From Stagonosporopsis chrysanthemi (lineage: Eukaryota > Ascomycota > Dothideomycetes > Pleosporales > Didymellaceae), in the NCBI GenBank assembly GCA_022560025.1, contig JAFISE010000389.1, forward strand, positions 1-10,937: a stretch of DNA of 10,937 bases, in the 5' to 3' direction. The translations under genes were made by a program, and so were the position numbers. The first letter of the stretch is position 1. Each line of letters starts with the position of its first letter. The notes under the pieces are model-generated. The model was not told where the DNA came from. It searched no databases and saw only the letters and a program-made list of their open reading frames with translations. Positions 1 to 9,018 of this stretch are shown here, one piece after another.

Positions 1-1199
1 TTTAGCTAGAAGAGCTTTAACTAACTATAATAAAGTACTGTTATTACTTGTATTATTATATATAATACTAAGCAACCTTTTTATAGTACTTATACTTTAA
101 AAGACTTATATAACTTCTTTAGCTATAGATATTCTAGTATACTTTCTTTATATAGAGATAAAATCTAGTAGTACCTCTTAAAGCTTCTACTTATTAATAA
201 TATAGTATTCTTTAATTGCTAAGAAGCTTAGGTAACTACTAGAAGTCTAGGTATTAAGTGCAATAGATAGCCTTGTATGTTTACTAAGGTCCTAGAGCTG
301 TGCTGCCTTAGCATCTTTAAATTAATACTTAAATAATGTACTAAATTTATAACAGCTAGTTAACACAGCCTTAAGCTAAAGAAAGTATATAAATTGTTAA
401 AATAATAGCTGCTTAACTATTTAGAATAACTAATTGTTATTAATAACAAGCTATACAATTTTCTTTTTAAAAGTAAGTATTAAGTATACTAGATATAGAA
501 TAGTAGCCTGCTAAGATTATTATTATTATAGTATAATAGAAAGTTAGCTATAAAAAGGTATTCTAATTTGCAAACAGATTTAAAACCTTAAGTAATTTAG
601 TATATACTTAGTTCTAATACTTTTTACTATTAGGTATTGTAATATATACTTATAGTTAAAGCAATATAGATATAGATAGCTAGTAAGAGTGTAAGCAGCT
701 TCTTTAAATTAAGTCTAGACATATCTAGTGTAAAAGGTAGAACTCTATTATAGACATAATATAACAAGCTTTTTAGCCTAAGCTGTAGTACTTTACTATT
801 TATTCTATACAATTAGTATTACTTTGCTCTCTTTACTTTCCTAGAGACTGCGCTGCAGTTACTTTAGCAAGTAAATTAATTACTAGGTTCTACTTTTTAT
901 AGTCTAGAGTGTAATTATTTTAAAGCCCTTAAGATCTTGTAGTATGCTAGATACTCTATTAGCCTTGTTACTAGCTAAAAGTAAGGGCATAGCTATAATA
1001 ATTAAACATAATAATTAATTACAACATAATATTTAAGTAGAAAACAAAAACAGTATAGATAGGTTTAGAGAATATTGCTAAAGAAAGATCTATAGATAAC
1101 GTGTCTATTATTCTTAGTATCTTTACTTTAACAATCTCTAAATATTATTCTTATAACAAGTTAAGTATAATTAAACTTTAAAAGAAATTATTAAAGTCT
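1..1199. other. RIP-altered DNA, no gene recognised
   Basis: AT-rich sequence with the same missing-trinucleotide pattern as the rest of the window. On the minus strand, codon starts 2 mod 3, there are two longer open stretches: 630-812 (60 codons, Leu/Ile/Tyr-rich) and about 222-350 (some 43 codons), in the same frame and joined by stop-rich sequence. They could be the tail of further coding relics downstream of the disrupted gene, or chance. No LTR, terminal inverted repeat or recognisable transposase or RT motif was seen. Confidence 0.3.
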
Positions 1200-1266
1200 A
1201 AGCTATTTTAATTAGTTGTAATAATCTACTAAGTAGCTAGCGCACTTAACAGCTTGTATCTACTTG

Positions 1267-1284
1267 TTATTATTATTATTATTA
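1267..1284. repeat. (TTA)6 microsatellite
   Basis: Six perfect TTA units. On the minus strand, in the frame of the disrupted gene, it codes a short Asn run next to a Lys/Asn-rich stretch, so it may be an ordinary low-complexity segment of that protein. Confidence 0.7.
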
Positions 1285-1554
1285 CTTTTATTCTTTTTAT
1301 TACTAGCTAAGTCTTCTAAATTGCTAAAACTTTTAAAATTAGTTTTCTCTTTTTCTATAAGAGCTTACTAATACTGCTTATCTATTTTATACTTATTTAG
1401 CATAGCTGTAAAGTATACTTCTAGCTTAATACTATTATCTTTAAGTTCTTCCTTACACTTATTACTATTATTACCTATAATATAAAGATTGTCTGCATTT
1501 AGAATAAGGCTACTATTGCTTAGATTAGCTAGGTAATTATTAGGCTTACGCTGC

Positions 1555-1601
1555 CTAGTACTATTAGTAAATATATATAATAATTAGATGTAATAACTTA
1601 C
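1555..1601 (-). other. 47-nt spliceosomal intron in the disrupted gene
   Basis: On the minus strand the segment begins GTAAGT, has TTTACTAAT as a near-consensus branch site 15-20 bases before the end, and ends ACTAG. Forty-seven bases is typical for ascomycete introns. Removing it joins codon starts 1 mod 3 (upstream) to 2 mod 3 (downstream) with an AA/G split Lys codon and no frame loss. This is independent support that both sides belong to one gene on this strand. Confidence 0.6.
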
Positions 1602-2060
1602 TTCTACTAATTATCTAGGCACACAGCTAGACTCTTTAGTAAAAGCTTATTATAAAACTTAACTTACTTTTCTTTCTTAGTATTAGAGTTAAAGGTATTA
1701 GTTCTTAGCTTCTTAAGACCCTTCTAGTACTCTTTTTAGAGAATAATTTTAAAGGCACTACTAGCACTAAATAGGTATTTAGCTACTTAGCTAGTACTTA
1801 ACTCTTTTTTTATTTTAACAGCAGTATTAACCTTAGAGACAGATATTAAATAGTTACGTATATTAATCTTATAATTAATAGCATCTTATTTTTTATAGGC
1901 AGCACTAAGCTTATTCTTAAGCTATTCTGCTATATTTAGTTAGAATAAAGATATAATAACAAGATGTAATAACTAACTACTTTTATAGATATTATAGTAG
2001 GTCTAGTTAAGATCTTCTTTAGCTTGTTACTAGATCTTAGTCTTCTATTTAGTAGTACTA

Positions 2061-2065
2061 GCTAT
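2061..2065. repeat. Target site duplication GCTAT, left
   Basis: GCTAT directly abuts the left LTR and is repeated exactly at 9297-9301 directly after the right LTR. Five bases is the usual Ty3/gypsy integrase stagger. Together with equal LTR lengths it fixes the element borders to the base. Confidence 0.93.
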
Positions 2066-2343
2066 TGTAACGACACAGGATGCTAGAAGAGTCTAAATTA
2101 CATAGGTATCTGCTATAAGGTATATAAAAGCACTAAGATAAACTACAAGACTAGATCTCTATTCCTATAGGTCTTGTACAAAAGAATACTTTAAAACTAT
2201 CTATCTAAACTCTGTAGAGACTTCTCTTCTTATACCTAGAAGCTTAGAGAAGACTATACTAAGGAGCAGTTAGAAGACAGATCTAAGTTAGGTAGTTGTT
2301 AAGTAGTATAAAGTAAGCTTAAGGAACTAGGCTTGTTTTTATA
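2066..2343 (-). repeat. 3' LTR (left copy)
   Basis: Direct copy of 9019-9296. The two align over all 278 bases with no gaps and about 24 mismatches, all C/T or G/A, some with the older base in this copy and some in the other. This copy keeps the terminal TGTAACGACAC at its plus-strand start, but its far end reads TTATA where the other copy has TTACA. Because pol lies on the minus strand and the polypurine tract abuts this copy, it is the 3' LTR. Confidence 0.96.
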
Positions 2344-2346
2344 TTA

Positions 2347-2357
2347 CTCTCTTTCTT
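2347..2357 (-). other. Polypurine tract
   Basis: On the minus strand this reads AAGAAAGAGAG, an unbroken purine run ending 3 bases before the 3' LTR. This is the expected place for the plus-strand DNA synthesis primer of an LTR element. It independently supports the minus-strand orientation. Confidence 0.75.
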
Positions 2358-2882
2358 GTAAGTAGATTGTCTCTAATTCTGTAAAATTGTAAGGAAAATT
2401 CTTATACTATAAAGGTTTAAACTTTAAGAAGGCGTAAAACATATCTAACTCTTATTTGTTCTAAGACTCTAGTCTTTCTTTACTATTGTTAACCTCTATT
2501 TAGGTTTTACTGCACAACTTATATTAGCTACTCTGCACTTATCTGTCCTAGACAAGCTCTCTAGTAATAATAACTAAGTAAATTAGATTGTTACTAAGCG
2601 TATAGCTGTTGTAAGAGCCTGCACTAACAGAGTAGCTTTTACTAACGTTGTAGTAACTGTAGAAATACGTTTAATCTACTTCTTAATTAGGTTAAATTAC
2701 TTACAGCGTGCTTCTTAAGTAAACAACACGTGCCTTGCCTATTTCTATTCTCTAACAGACACTAATTCTTACTGTAAGTACCTTAAATAACTCTATCTAA
2801 TTGCTGCTAACTATTACTAGGCTTGTTTTTTAGTTACTATGCTAATACTTGTCTTTCCTAGCACTCTTGTAGTAGCCTATTA
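2358..2882. other. Element interior next to 3' LTR, no assigned gene
   Basis: RIP-altered DNA between the polypurine tract and the antisense relic. The plus-strand frame of that relic stays interpretable here. For example, four consecutive TAG/TAA codons at 2562-2573 look like a former Gln run, and basic Ser-rich stretches surround it. Stop density is no lower than chance for this composition, so I do not extend the gene call. It may be the N-terminal part of the antisense gene or untranslated 3' region of the element. Confidence 0.35.
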
Positions 2883-3554
2883 AGTTATCTGCCTTTATTT
2901 AATTTAGGCCTTTGCGCAGAAGAACGTAGTAGTATACGCCTTTAACAAGGTGTTGTTGTTAAAGTATACTTATTACACACTTTAGAACAAAAAGTATTGT
3001 CTAGTTTAATTACTATTACTCTCTTTCTATTAGTCCTTAGGCTAACTTTTAAATAGGTGCTAATTTATATTAGACTTAAGTATAATGCTTTTTAGAGTAA
3101 CCTTGTTATATAAGAAGAAGCTATAGTAAAAGAAAGTAAAGAGTTAGGAGAGCTAGAGGCAATAGCTATATAGGCTGTTTATAAGACTGCTTAGGATAAC
3201 CTCTGTTAGTTAGCCTATATCTTAGCAAGTATAGTGCAGGTAGCAACTGCATAGCTTAAAGAGGTGTTAGCTGCTAATATATTACTTTATTAGTACTACG
3301 TCTAGCTTGTTACTAATTAGGCCTTAGTAGAGGTAATAAGGGCACTTACTGCGCAGGTAAAGTCCCTACAGGATAAGGTAGCAGAGCTTAGGCAGGTAGT
3401 AGTATTTCTGCAGGCTTTAGTAGTTAAAGCTCTATAACAGAGCGCTAGGGGCAAGAGCTTAAAGAAGTTAGTACTTAAAAAAGCATTAGCTAATTTAGAT
3501 GCTCCCCTAGTAGACGCAGAAGAGATAAGCAATATTAGTAAGGCTCTAGCTTAA
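2883..3554 (+). pseudogene. Antisense coiled-coil coding relic between pol and 3' LTR
   Basis: A plus-strand frame (codon starts 0 mod 3), opposite to pol, reads as a protein with TAA/TAG only where Gln or Trp is plausible. From 3120 to 3290 it is helix-rich and acidic/Ala-rich. At 3345-3434 it has a regular heptad pattern (L..V..L..V..L..V..L at 3-4 spacing over 30 residues), a strong coiled-coil signature. A Lys/Ala/Pro-to-Leu tail follows (about 3440-3550), and the TAA is at 3552-3554. GC content and G over C are visibly higher here than nearby. The frame can be followed weakly further upstream, Ser/Leu/Gln-rich, to about 2460, so the true start is unknown. It converges on pol, with ends about 105 bp apart. 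No known family is recognised. Extra genes in this position and orientation are known in some plant LTR elements, but I cannot name a fungal match. It could instead be a nested relic. Confidence 0.45.
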
Positions 3555-3749
3555 TTACTACATATATAGTAAGGTAGATGTTTTTCTTTATTACTTAGCT
3601 AGGTTAGTAAGTATTTAAAGTAGTCTAGATTTTCTTTGTCTTTTAAATTTATAACGTGCTTACTTAAACTGTTACTAGCTGTTTTCTTCTTAGGATTTAA
3701 TCTAATTTAGTAACTACTTTAGAAGACCTAGTAATTGCAGATACTTATT

Positions 3750-3896
3750 ATAAAACGCTCTTAGCTTATAGAGAGTATTCTTAAAGTTTTCTGCTAAGTA
3801 CTAGGTAGAGTTAAGGTTGTGTCCTAGCTAACTTACACAGTACTTTAAGTGTTGTTAGACTAGCTTACTTGCAAGTATCTTGTGTACTTTCTATTC
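3750..3896 (-). other. C-terminal chromodomain of pol
   Basis: About 49 codons directly after the integrase, in the same frame. They start with E-stop-K-V-H-K-I-L, where relatives have E-W-E-V-x-x-I-L. Next is L-K-Y-x-V-S-stop-L-G-H (relatives: Y-x-V-x-W-x-G), then S-T-stop-Y-L-A-E-N-F (relatives: T-W-x-P-x-x-N), ending K-L-R-A-F-Y. Several aromatic-cage Trp positions are now TAG, as expected from TGG. Chromodomains bind methylated histone H3 and target chromoviruses to silent chromatin. The domain ends pol about 90 codons or fewer before the presumed stop. Confidence 0.85.
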
Positions 3897-4129
3897 TTTA
3901 ACTCTTTAAATTAGGATACCTAAGAGTTTTAAGGCTTCTTGTCTAGGCAGAGAGTCTGCTAGGTCTTTGCAAAGTATATCTAAGGCAAAGATATTATAAA
4001 TTTATAAACTAGAAGAAAGTTTTAAATGCTATAAATAACTAACTTGCTTAAGAACTTTAAATAGACCTTCCTATAGGTTAGATAGCTTTTAGCTAGGATG
4101 CTTAACAGCTAAGTTCTTAGTTAATAAGT

Positions 4130-5075
4130 ATACCTTATTACTTACTGCCTAGTTAACTAGACTGCAGTACTTATTCTTAGTAGCTTTTATTTGCAGCTGT
4201 GCCTTTTCTATATTCTTCTTAGCTACCTTCTAAGCTTAGTATATACAGGTTGCTAAAGCAAGTGTATCCTAGTAGTTTAGGTTATTACAAGGGGTTGTAT
4301 CTGTATTAAGTCTATTCTACTGCTAGCTCTGTCTAGGTTTGCTTCTAAACAATACTTAATAAAGAGTTATTCTAATACTAGAATAAGGTAAAGTAAGCTG
4401 TGTGCAGTTAATAAGCAGCAGTAATTTAGACTAGTTATCTTAATAGTATATTACAAATAGTTATAGCTGCTAGTTAATATACTTGTTTATAATCTCTGTT
4501 TAGCTGTTAGTTTCCTTATAGTAGGTAGTAGAAAGCTTAACTTTAACGCTAATAATCTAGCAGAACTTAGACTAGAAACAAGACACAAACTAAGGTCTAT
4601 AATTAGACACTATTAATTTAGAAGTATAACTAAAATAATAGACCTATTAGATAAATAAGAAAGCTATCTTTTATATAGTTGTAGTCTTATAGTACAAGAT
4701 AGTAATTGCTTGCTTTATTAAATAGTTAATAATAACAAGTATTTAATTATATCTAGCTTTGTTCTTTAGAAAATCTTTAAAATCTATACACAGGTACTGT
4801 ATAGGTTAATTAAGGATAAGCAATAAGTAGAGGTACTTGCAGAGTTAGGTCTGTTTTAGATAACTATAGTAATAAGAGATATAATTTTGCACATATTGTT
4901 TATAGCTAGTGCCTATGCCTTGCTAGTAATACTATTAAGACAGTAGCTAGTAGGTTTTCTTTGCGCTTAGGTAAGTAGTAGATACTTAGTTGTAAGCTTC
5001 TTAAATAAGGCGCGTGTACAACAAAGAGTCTAAGGCTACATACAACTAATTTTAATATAAGAGCAGACTGTTATA
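4130..5075 (-). other. Integrase domain of pol (HHCC finger and D,D35E core), inactivated
   Basis: The N-terminal zinc finger lies at 4872-4994. Its two His positions (4992-4994, 4971-4973) and two Cys positions (4881-4883, 4872-4874) all read Tyr now. The catalytic core follows with Asp at 4782-4784 (kept), the second Asp at 4602-4604 (now Asn, in V-S-N-Y-R-P) and Glu at 4494-4496 (kept, in T-E-I-I-N-K). The second acidic position and the Glu are 35 residues apart, the D,D(35)E spacing of LTR-element integrases. The block before the Glu corresponds to the conserved 'S-T-A-Y-H-P-Q-T-D-G-Q' of fungal gypsy elements. The C-terminal SH3-like part reaches about 4000. The enzyme inserts the DNA copy and makes the 5-bp duplication. 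Confidence 0.92.
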
Positions 5076-5329
5076 GATTTAATAACTAGAGGCTAGAGAT
5101 TTTTACTCTTTTTTAAAAGCCTAGTAATTATGTTACAGTACAGCTTTAATTAGTTCTAAGGAGTCTAACTGTATTTCTAGCTGTAAGGTACAGATAGCGT
5201 ATACTAAGGAATATAAAAAATAGACTTAGGCAAGATTAAAGTTAATATAGTTGTAAAGTTATTAGAGTCTTAATAACACCTAGGAGCAATTATCTTCCTA
5301 AGTTATCTTAAAGTTAGCTAGGTCTTGCT

Positions 5330-5690
5330 CTCTTTAACTAAGAATATTAGCTCTCTTGTTATTCTTCCTTAGGGTGTACTTAATTTAGAAGTTAAACAGA
5401 GCAAGTACCTCTGCCTATCTAGCTTGTTAAGTATTTAAGACTTTAGTAGTTATAAAATATTCTAGAGAACAGTAGTTAGAAGAGATATAGATCTAATTTA
5501 ATATAGATATTAGCTCTGCTCTCTACTTGTTAAAGGCTTAGAAGATAGCAAAGAGCTCTTTGTTATAGATTTCCTAGTTAAGCTTTAAACCTAATAGGGA
5601 ACAGCTGTAAAACGCTGTAAAGTACTAGCAGTCGTCTGCGTGTTTCTAAGACATAACGCTAGCTACTACTCTATCTAATACGTTAGTTTT
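5330..5690 (-). other. RNase H domain of pol, first catalytic Asp lost
   Basis: The segment starting at 5687 reads T-N-V-L-D-R-V-V-A-S-V, the position of the T-D-A-S-D...G block opening gypsy RNase H. The catalytic Asp is now Asn at 5682-5684. It continues with the expected F-x-A-F-Y-S region (about 5610) and a helical stretch (about 5540-5590). Near 5420 comes the segment that corresponds to 'LNRRQARY' in relatives, followed by the tether. The enzyme would remove the RNA strand after minus-strand DNA synthesis. Confidence 0.82.
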
Positions 5691-5939
5691 AAGCTTTGTT
5701 TTAAAGTCTAGGTTAAAGTAGCACAGAGTTAGAATAGCTAATAGGCTCTGTTTAAGCTTCTTAAAGCTAACCTAGCAGTCTAGAGTCTATTTAAAGGTAT
5801 TTAACAGACTCTGCAACATAATTAAAGGTTTTACTACCTAAAAGAACTTAGGCACAAATTGTTAATAGAAACTAGTAAAACCTAGGAATAATTTTACACC
5901 TATTACAGTTAAAAGTAGCTTCTAGTCTGCTAAAACCTA

Positions 5940-6640
5940 TACCTTCTTAGAATCTACCTTAATACCTTTGTTTATAAGAATGTACCTAAGGTACTAAGTG
6001 CAAGTTATATAGAATTTACTTTTCTTAATATTAACTTATAAGCCTATAGAGCAAAGATGTTCTAGAACTTTTTTAATATGTGTCTAGTAAGTCTAAGCGT
6101 CTTTAGAGTAGATAAAGATATTGTCTAGGTAAGCAATATAGAAGTTATCTAAGTAGTTAATTAGAACGTTGTTTATATAGCGTTAGTATGTAGCAAAGCT
6201 ATTATATAAACTAAATAGTAAGACCTTGTACTTATATATACTGTAACGTGTCTAGAATATAGTATACTCTTTTAAGGCAAGATCTATATAGATTTAGTTA
6301 AAAGCTAATTAAATATTAAACTTAGTAAATATCTTTACCTTAGATAGTTAGGTAAGTAGCTTGTCTATACAGAGTATTAGATAGAAGTCCTTGCAAGTTA
6401 AATTATTTAATTTACAATAGTCTATATAGATATACAGGCTTCTATTTAGCTTTTATATACATAGTACTAGTAATACAAATAAACTTTAGCTGTATTTAAT
6501 CTAACTGTATTAAAGTTAATCCTGCACAAACTTCTTAGTTACTTTAAGTTCTTTAAAGTTTTGTTTATACAAGAGAGAATAGTAGTTAGGTAAAGGTTCT
6601 TTTAGAATAATCTTGTAGTTGTAAAGGTAGTAATCTAGAA
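5940..6640 (-). other. Reverse transcriptase domain of pol
   Basis: In order on the minus strand: the K-E-P-L entry region near 6590; a relic of the 'VDYRKLN' block at about 6425, now reading I-D-Y-C-K-L-N; K-I-F-T-K-F (6320-6335), matching the 'FTKLDL' block with Asp now Asn; the 'LPFGL.NAPATFQ' block near 6200, now reading L-L-F-S-L-Y-N-S-F-A-T-Y; and the catalytic Y-L-D-N-I-F-I-Y-S-K at 6102-6131. The family motif is Y-L-D-D, so the second catalytic Asp (6120-6122) has become Asn. The block after it (about 5990-6060) matches the thumb-proximal region. This is the most conserved domain and the strongest basis for the gypsy assignment. Confidence 0.93.
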
Positions 6641-7199
6641 GGCTTTTAGCTTCTATTTTGCTAAACATATTAGTATACTAAGAGTACTAGGCTAGCAAGT
6701 ATTTCTAGATTAGTTAAGTATTTTTAAAGTTATTTTAGTTATACTTTTTTTCTATAATACAAGTAATCTTGTACAGATTAGTTGTAAAGAACTTATTTTG
6801 TAGTTTCTTTATTAAGAAGTAAAAAGTGTTAGCTAAGAGCACAGTAATAGTAGCAACCTTAGTTAGACTAGTTACAAGAGTGTTTACTATTTTGTTAGGT
6901 AGTACTAAAGGTTATAAACAAAACTTAAGTAACCTTAATATACTTCTTATGTGTTAAACAGTTGTACTAAGGCTGTATTATTGCTAATACTCTTTTTGTT
7001 CCTATAGAGCATCTTGTTGCTCTATATCTTATTAAGCTTTGCCTTTCTTAAGAGGTTGTTACAAAGTTATTAATAAGAGCAGCACAGAATTGTATAATTA
7101 AGAGTATTTAGCAGGCTATATTAACTAAGACCTATCTGTATTAAGTTACAGCTTAAAGCACTTAAGCTATTTAATTCTAATAATATAATCTTATAATCT

Positions 7200-7500
7200 A
7201 AGATCTATAATAATAAAAGAGTAGTTATATACCTTTTAGCTATTAATTATAAAGTATAACTGTATATACTAGGTTATAAGAGAGGTAATTTAATCTTAGA
7301 AACCTTTAACCTAAACTAAGAAGAGTAGCTTTTAGATAGGTTTATAGAAAGAAGTAAAAATAAAATAAGCAATATTAGAATTTAAAAATAAAAATTCTTA
7401 GGCACTAGTATTAACTAAGGAGCAGAGTTAAACACTAAGCTCTTAGTTGCAAAGAATAGTAAAAGTAAAGAAATAAGGTCTGCTAAATAAATAAGACAGT
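7200..7500 (-). other. Aspartic protease domain of pol, active site lost
   Basis: At 7401-7412 the minus strand reads N-T-S-A in a hydrophobic setting (L-V before it). This is the position of the D-T-G-A catalytic loop of retroviral-type proteases. About 60-70 codons on, near 7200, comes the hydrophobic segment and D-x-I-I-R-I-K-x-L block typical of the second half of gypsy proteases. The enzyme would cut Gag-Pol. Both the catalytic Asp (now Asn) and the loop Gly (now Ser) are altered by G to A changes. Confidence 0.75.
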
Positions 7501-8820
7501 AAGAGATTAGATAGATTATATTAGTTTAGGCCTAGGTAGAGTAATCCTTCTAGGCAGTACTGTTTCTTATAGGAGTTGTATAAGTCTTGTTAAAGTCTTC
7601 TTTAGCATTAACAAAGTCTTTCTGTTCTACCTTAATTTTGTGCATACAGAGTACTATACAATTCTTAGTAAAGTATTCTAGCTTCTTATAGTTATAGCAA
7701 GCTTTTAAAGTTATATTCTTTACAAGTGTAAGTATATTAGAAAGTTAGCAGAGTATAGAAGTACTCTAGGCAAAGTAAGTAAATTAGCTAAGAGAAAAGT
7801 AATCTTGTTAACCTGTTGTAACAGAACTCTGTTTTGTATTTAACTAAGGTGTTCTTATTAATTTTAAGGGTTGCAAAACAGCATAGGTTAGTATAGTAGA
7901 GTTGTTCCTCCTTTCTATATTATAGGCAGTTAGGTGTTCTACTATTTAAGAGAAAAAATTATACTATTACTACTTAAAGCCTAGATTAAGTACTTAAATA
8001 CTTAGAGAGATCTTAGTCTATATATAGTAAAACTATTCTAATTAGGGTACCTTTTCTTTAATAGCTGCACTAAGGAAGTAGCTCTTAAAAGTAGAGAAAG
8101 CTTCTAATTTCTCTATTTAGAGTTAATTAAAAGCTGCTTAGCTTTCTGCCTGCTTGTTCCTAGTAACAAAGTATGTCTTAAAGAGCGTAATTATTTCTTC
8201 TGCAGTGTAAAAACAATCTGTCTTATTGTTAGAAAGGTACTAAGGTTCTAAGTATTCTTTAGCTAATCTAGAGGTATAACTCTAGACAAGAGCTATACAA
8301 GCACGTACACTTTAATAGTAGTCTATATTAATTTTAAGTTAGTCTTAAATAGAGGCACGCTATTACTAAAAAGTAAAGTTACTTCTATTAGTAAGAACCT
8401 TAATATTAAGAGTCTTTTTAGAGAGCTTCTTATGTACTGTAAGTACTAAGCTAGCTTTAGATAGCTGCCTTATAATAGATTAATATAGTACACTTATTAG
8501 TAGTATTTCTGTTGTAAGTAGGGGGCGATCTGCTAGAGCAAGGCTAGCACGCAACTAAGCAAGTTCTTACTACAGTTAAGCTATCTCTTCTAAGAGATTG
8601 TAGTAGGATAGCTCTAAATTAAATCTGTTGTTAGCAGGGGACAGTTGTGCTAATACAGGGCTCTAAGGGCGTCTAGCCCCTAATTAGTTCTAAGACTAAG
8701 TAGTAGGTCCTATAGTAGTGCCTAATATTAGAGTTGTATCTAAATTAAGTAGGTTATTAATAGTCTCTAAGTGTCTATCTTAGTATAATCTAACACAGCT
8801 TTTCTAAAGTTAATCTTAAA
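7480..8820 (-). pseudogene. gag: gag pseudogene of the gypsy element
   Basis: Read through many TAA/TAG codons, one minus-strand frame (codon starts at positions 1 mod 3) gives a Gag-like protein. From the N-terminus: a Pro/Ser-rich segment (about 8640-8760); a short helical, coiled-coil-like segment (about 8520-8640); a capsid-like helical region (about 7900-8440) whose order resembles Gag of other ascomycete gypsy elements; and a CCHC knuckle (7658-7699). Gag forms the particle and binds the RNA. The start is uncertain because ATGA/ATGG cannot survive in this sequence; the first convincing codons are near 8760-8820. The end is also unclear, since the frame runs on beside the protease for some distance. 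The product is dead through nonsense and missense changes. Confidence 0.85.
7658..7699 (-). other. Gag CCHC zinc knuckle, two ligands lost
   Basis: Fourteen codons with the exact spacing C-x2-C-x4-H-x4-C. The present residues are C-Y-N-Y-K-K-L-E-Y-F-T-K-N-C: the first and last Cys survive, while the second Cys and the His both read Tyr. TGY to TAY and CAY to TAY are the changes RIP makes. The knuckle binds the RNA genome in functional elements. This block fixes the gag frame. Confidence 0.85.
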
Positions 8821-9018
8821 GTAGTAAGTTGTAGAAAGTTCTAAACCTATAAGCTTTAGTTGTTAGAAGATCTCTAGTATTCTAACTGTTGTATAAATAA
8901 TTTAAAGACTTGTTTAGTTTAGGTATAATACTCTAGCTGCGCTTATATAAATAACTAAACAAACTGTAGCAATATTATTATAAGGCTGTTACTAGCTAGG
9001 ACGAGTTTTAAAGTATAA
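8821..9018 (-). other. Leader between 5' LTR and gag; no clear primer binding site
   Basis: About 200 bases between the 5' LTR and the first gag-like codons. On the minus strand the bases right after the LTR read TTATACTTTAAAACTCGTCC. A tRNA primer site normally starts TGG, within a few bases of the LTR. TGG would have been converted to TAG or TAA by RIP, and I cannot match the stretch to a tRNA 3' end. Self-priming cannot be excluded. No gene is visible here. Confidence 0.4.

Larger units (their letters stand above)
1200..2065 (-). pseudogene. Unidentified disrupted gene, 3' part (left of the gypsy element)
   Basis: Continuation of the gene at 9302-10180. Joining 9302 to 2065 keeps the frame (codon starts 1 mod 3) and gives a Lys/Gln/Asn-rich helical protein down to about 1602. 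A 47-nt GT-AG intron (1555-1601) then moves it, in phase, to codon starts 2 mod 3. After the intron comes one of the longest clean stretches in the window: from 1553 the frame has 62 codons without a stop, then a TAG-TAA pair, then about 40 more codons to a TAG at 1260-1262. This tail is Asn/Lys-rich and holds a run of Asn coded by the ATT/AAT triplet repeat at 1267-1284. The real stop is unknown; 1200 is a rough limit. No domain recognised. If the ATA at 2063-2065 was once ATG, the 3' part could also be a gene of its own, with the insertion at its start codon. Confidence 0.5.
3660..7560 (-). pseudogene. pol: pol pseudogene (PR-RT-RNaseH-IN-chromodomain)
   Basis: A single minus-strand frame (codon starts 2 mod 3) carries all pol domains from about 7560 to 3660, close to 1,300 codons, the normal size for a chromovirus pol. 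No indel disturbs it: protease, RT, RNase H, both integrase domains and chromodomain share the same phase. It lies in the -1 frame relative to the gag zinc knuckle, as expected if a programmed -1 frameshift made the Gag-Pol fusion; the slip site cannot be located. Dozens of TAA/TAG codons, mostly where Gln or Trp is expected, interrupt it. The 5' limit is set by gag overlap. The 3' limit is a best guess from the tail after the chromodomain; the TAA at 3660-3662 could be original or RIP-made. Confidence 0.92.

Noticed and set aside
630..812. 60-codon minus-strand open frame
   Set aside because: It begins at TTG right after a stop, is Leu/Ile/Tyr-rich low complexity with no motif, and a stop-free run of this length can arise by chance. 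Mentioned only as a weak stretch within 1-1199.
1..2065. Terminal inverted repeats or a second LTR pair enclosing the gypsy insertion
   Set aside because: No repeat between the left and right flanks could be found by reading. The flanks may extend beyond the window, so this is not excluded.
3317..3532. 71-codon minus-strand open frame, Ser/Thr/Leu/Ala-rich
   Set aside because: It is the mirror of the plus-strand coiled-coil relic. The plus frame has the regular heptad pattern and stops only at Gln/Trp-like positions, while the minus product has no structural logic.
4130..7560. Copia-type (Ty1) element
   Set aside because: The integrase lies after RT and RNase H and is followed by a chromodomain. 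In Ty1/copia elements the integrase comes before RT.
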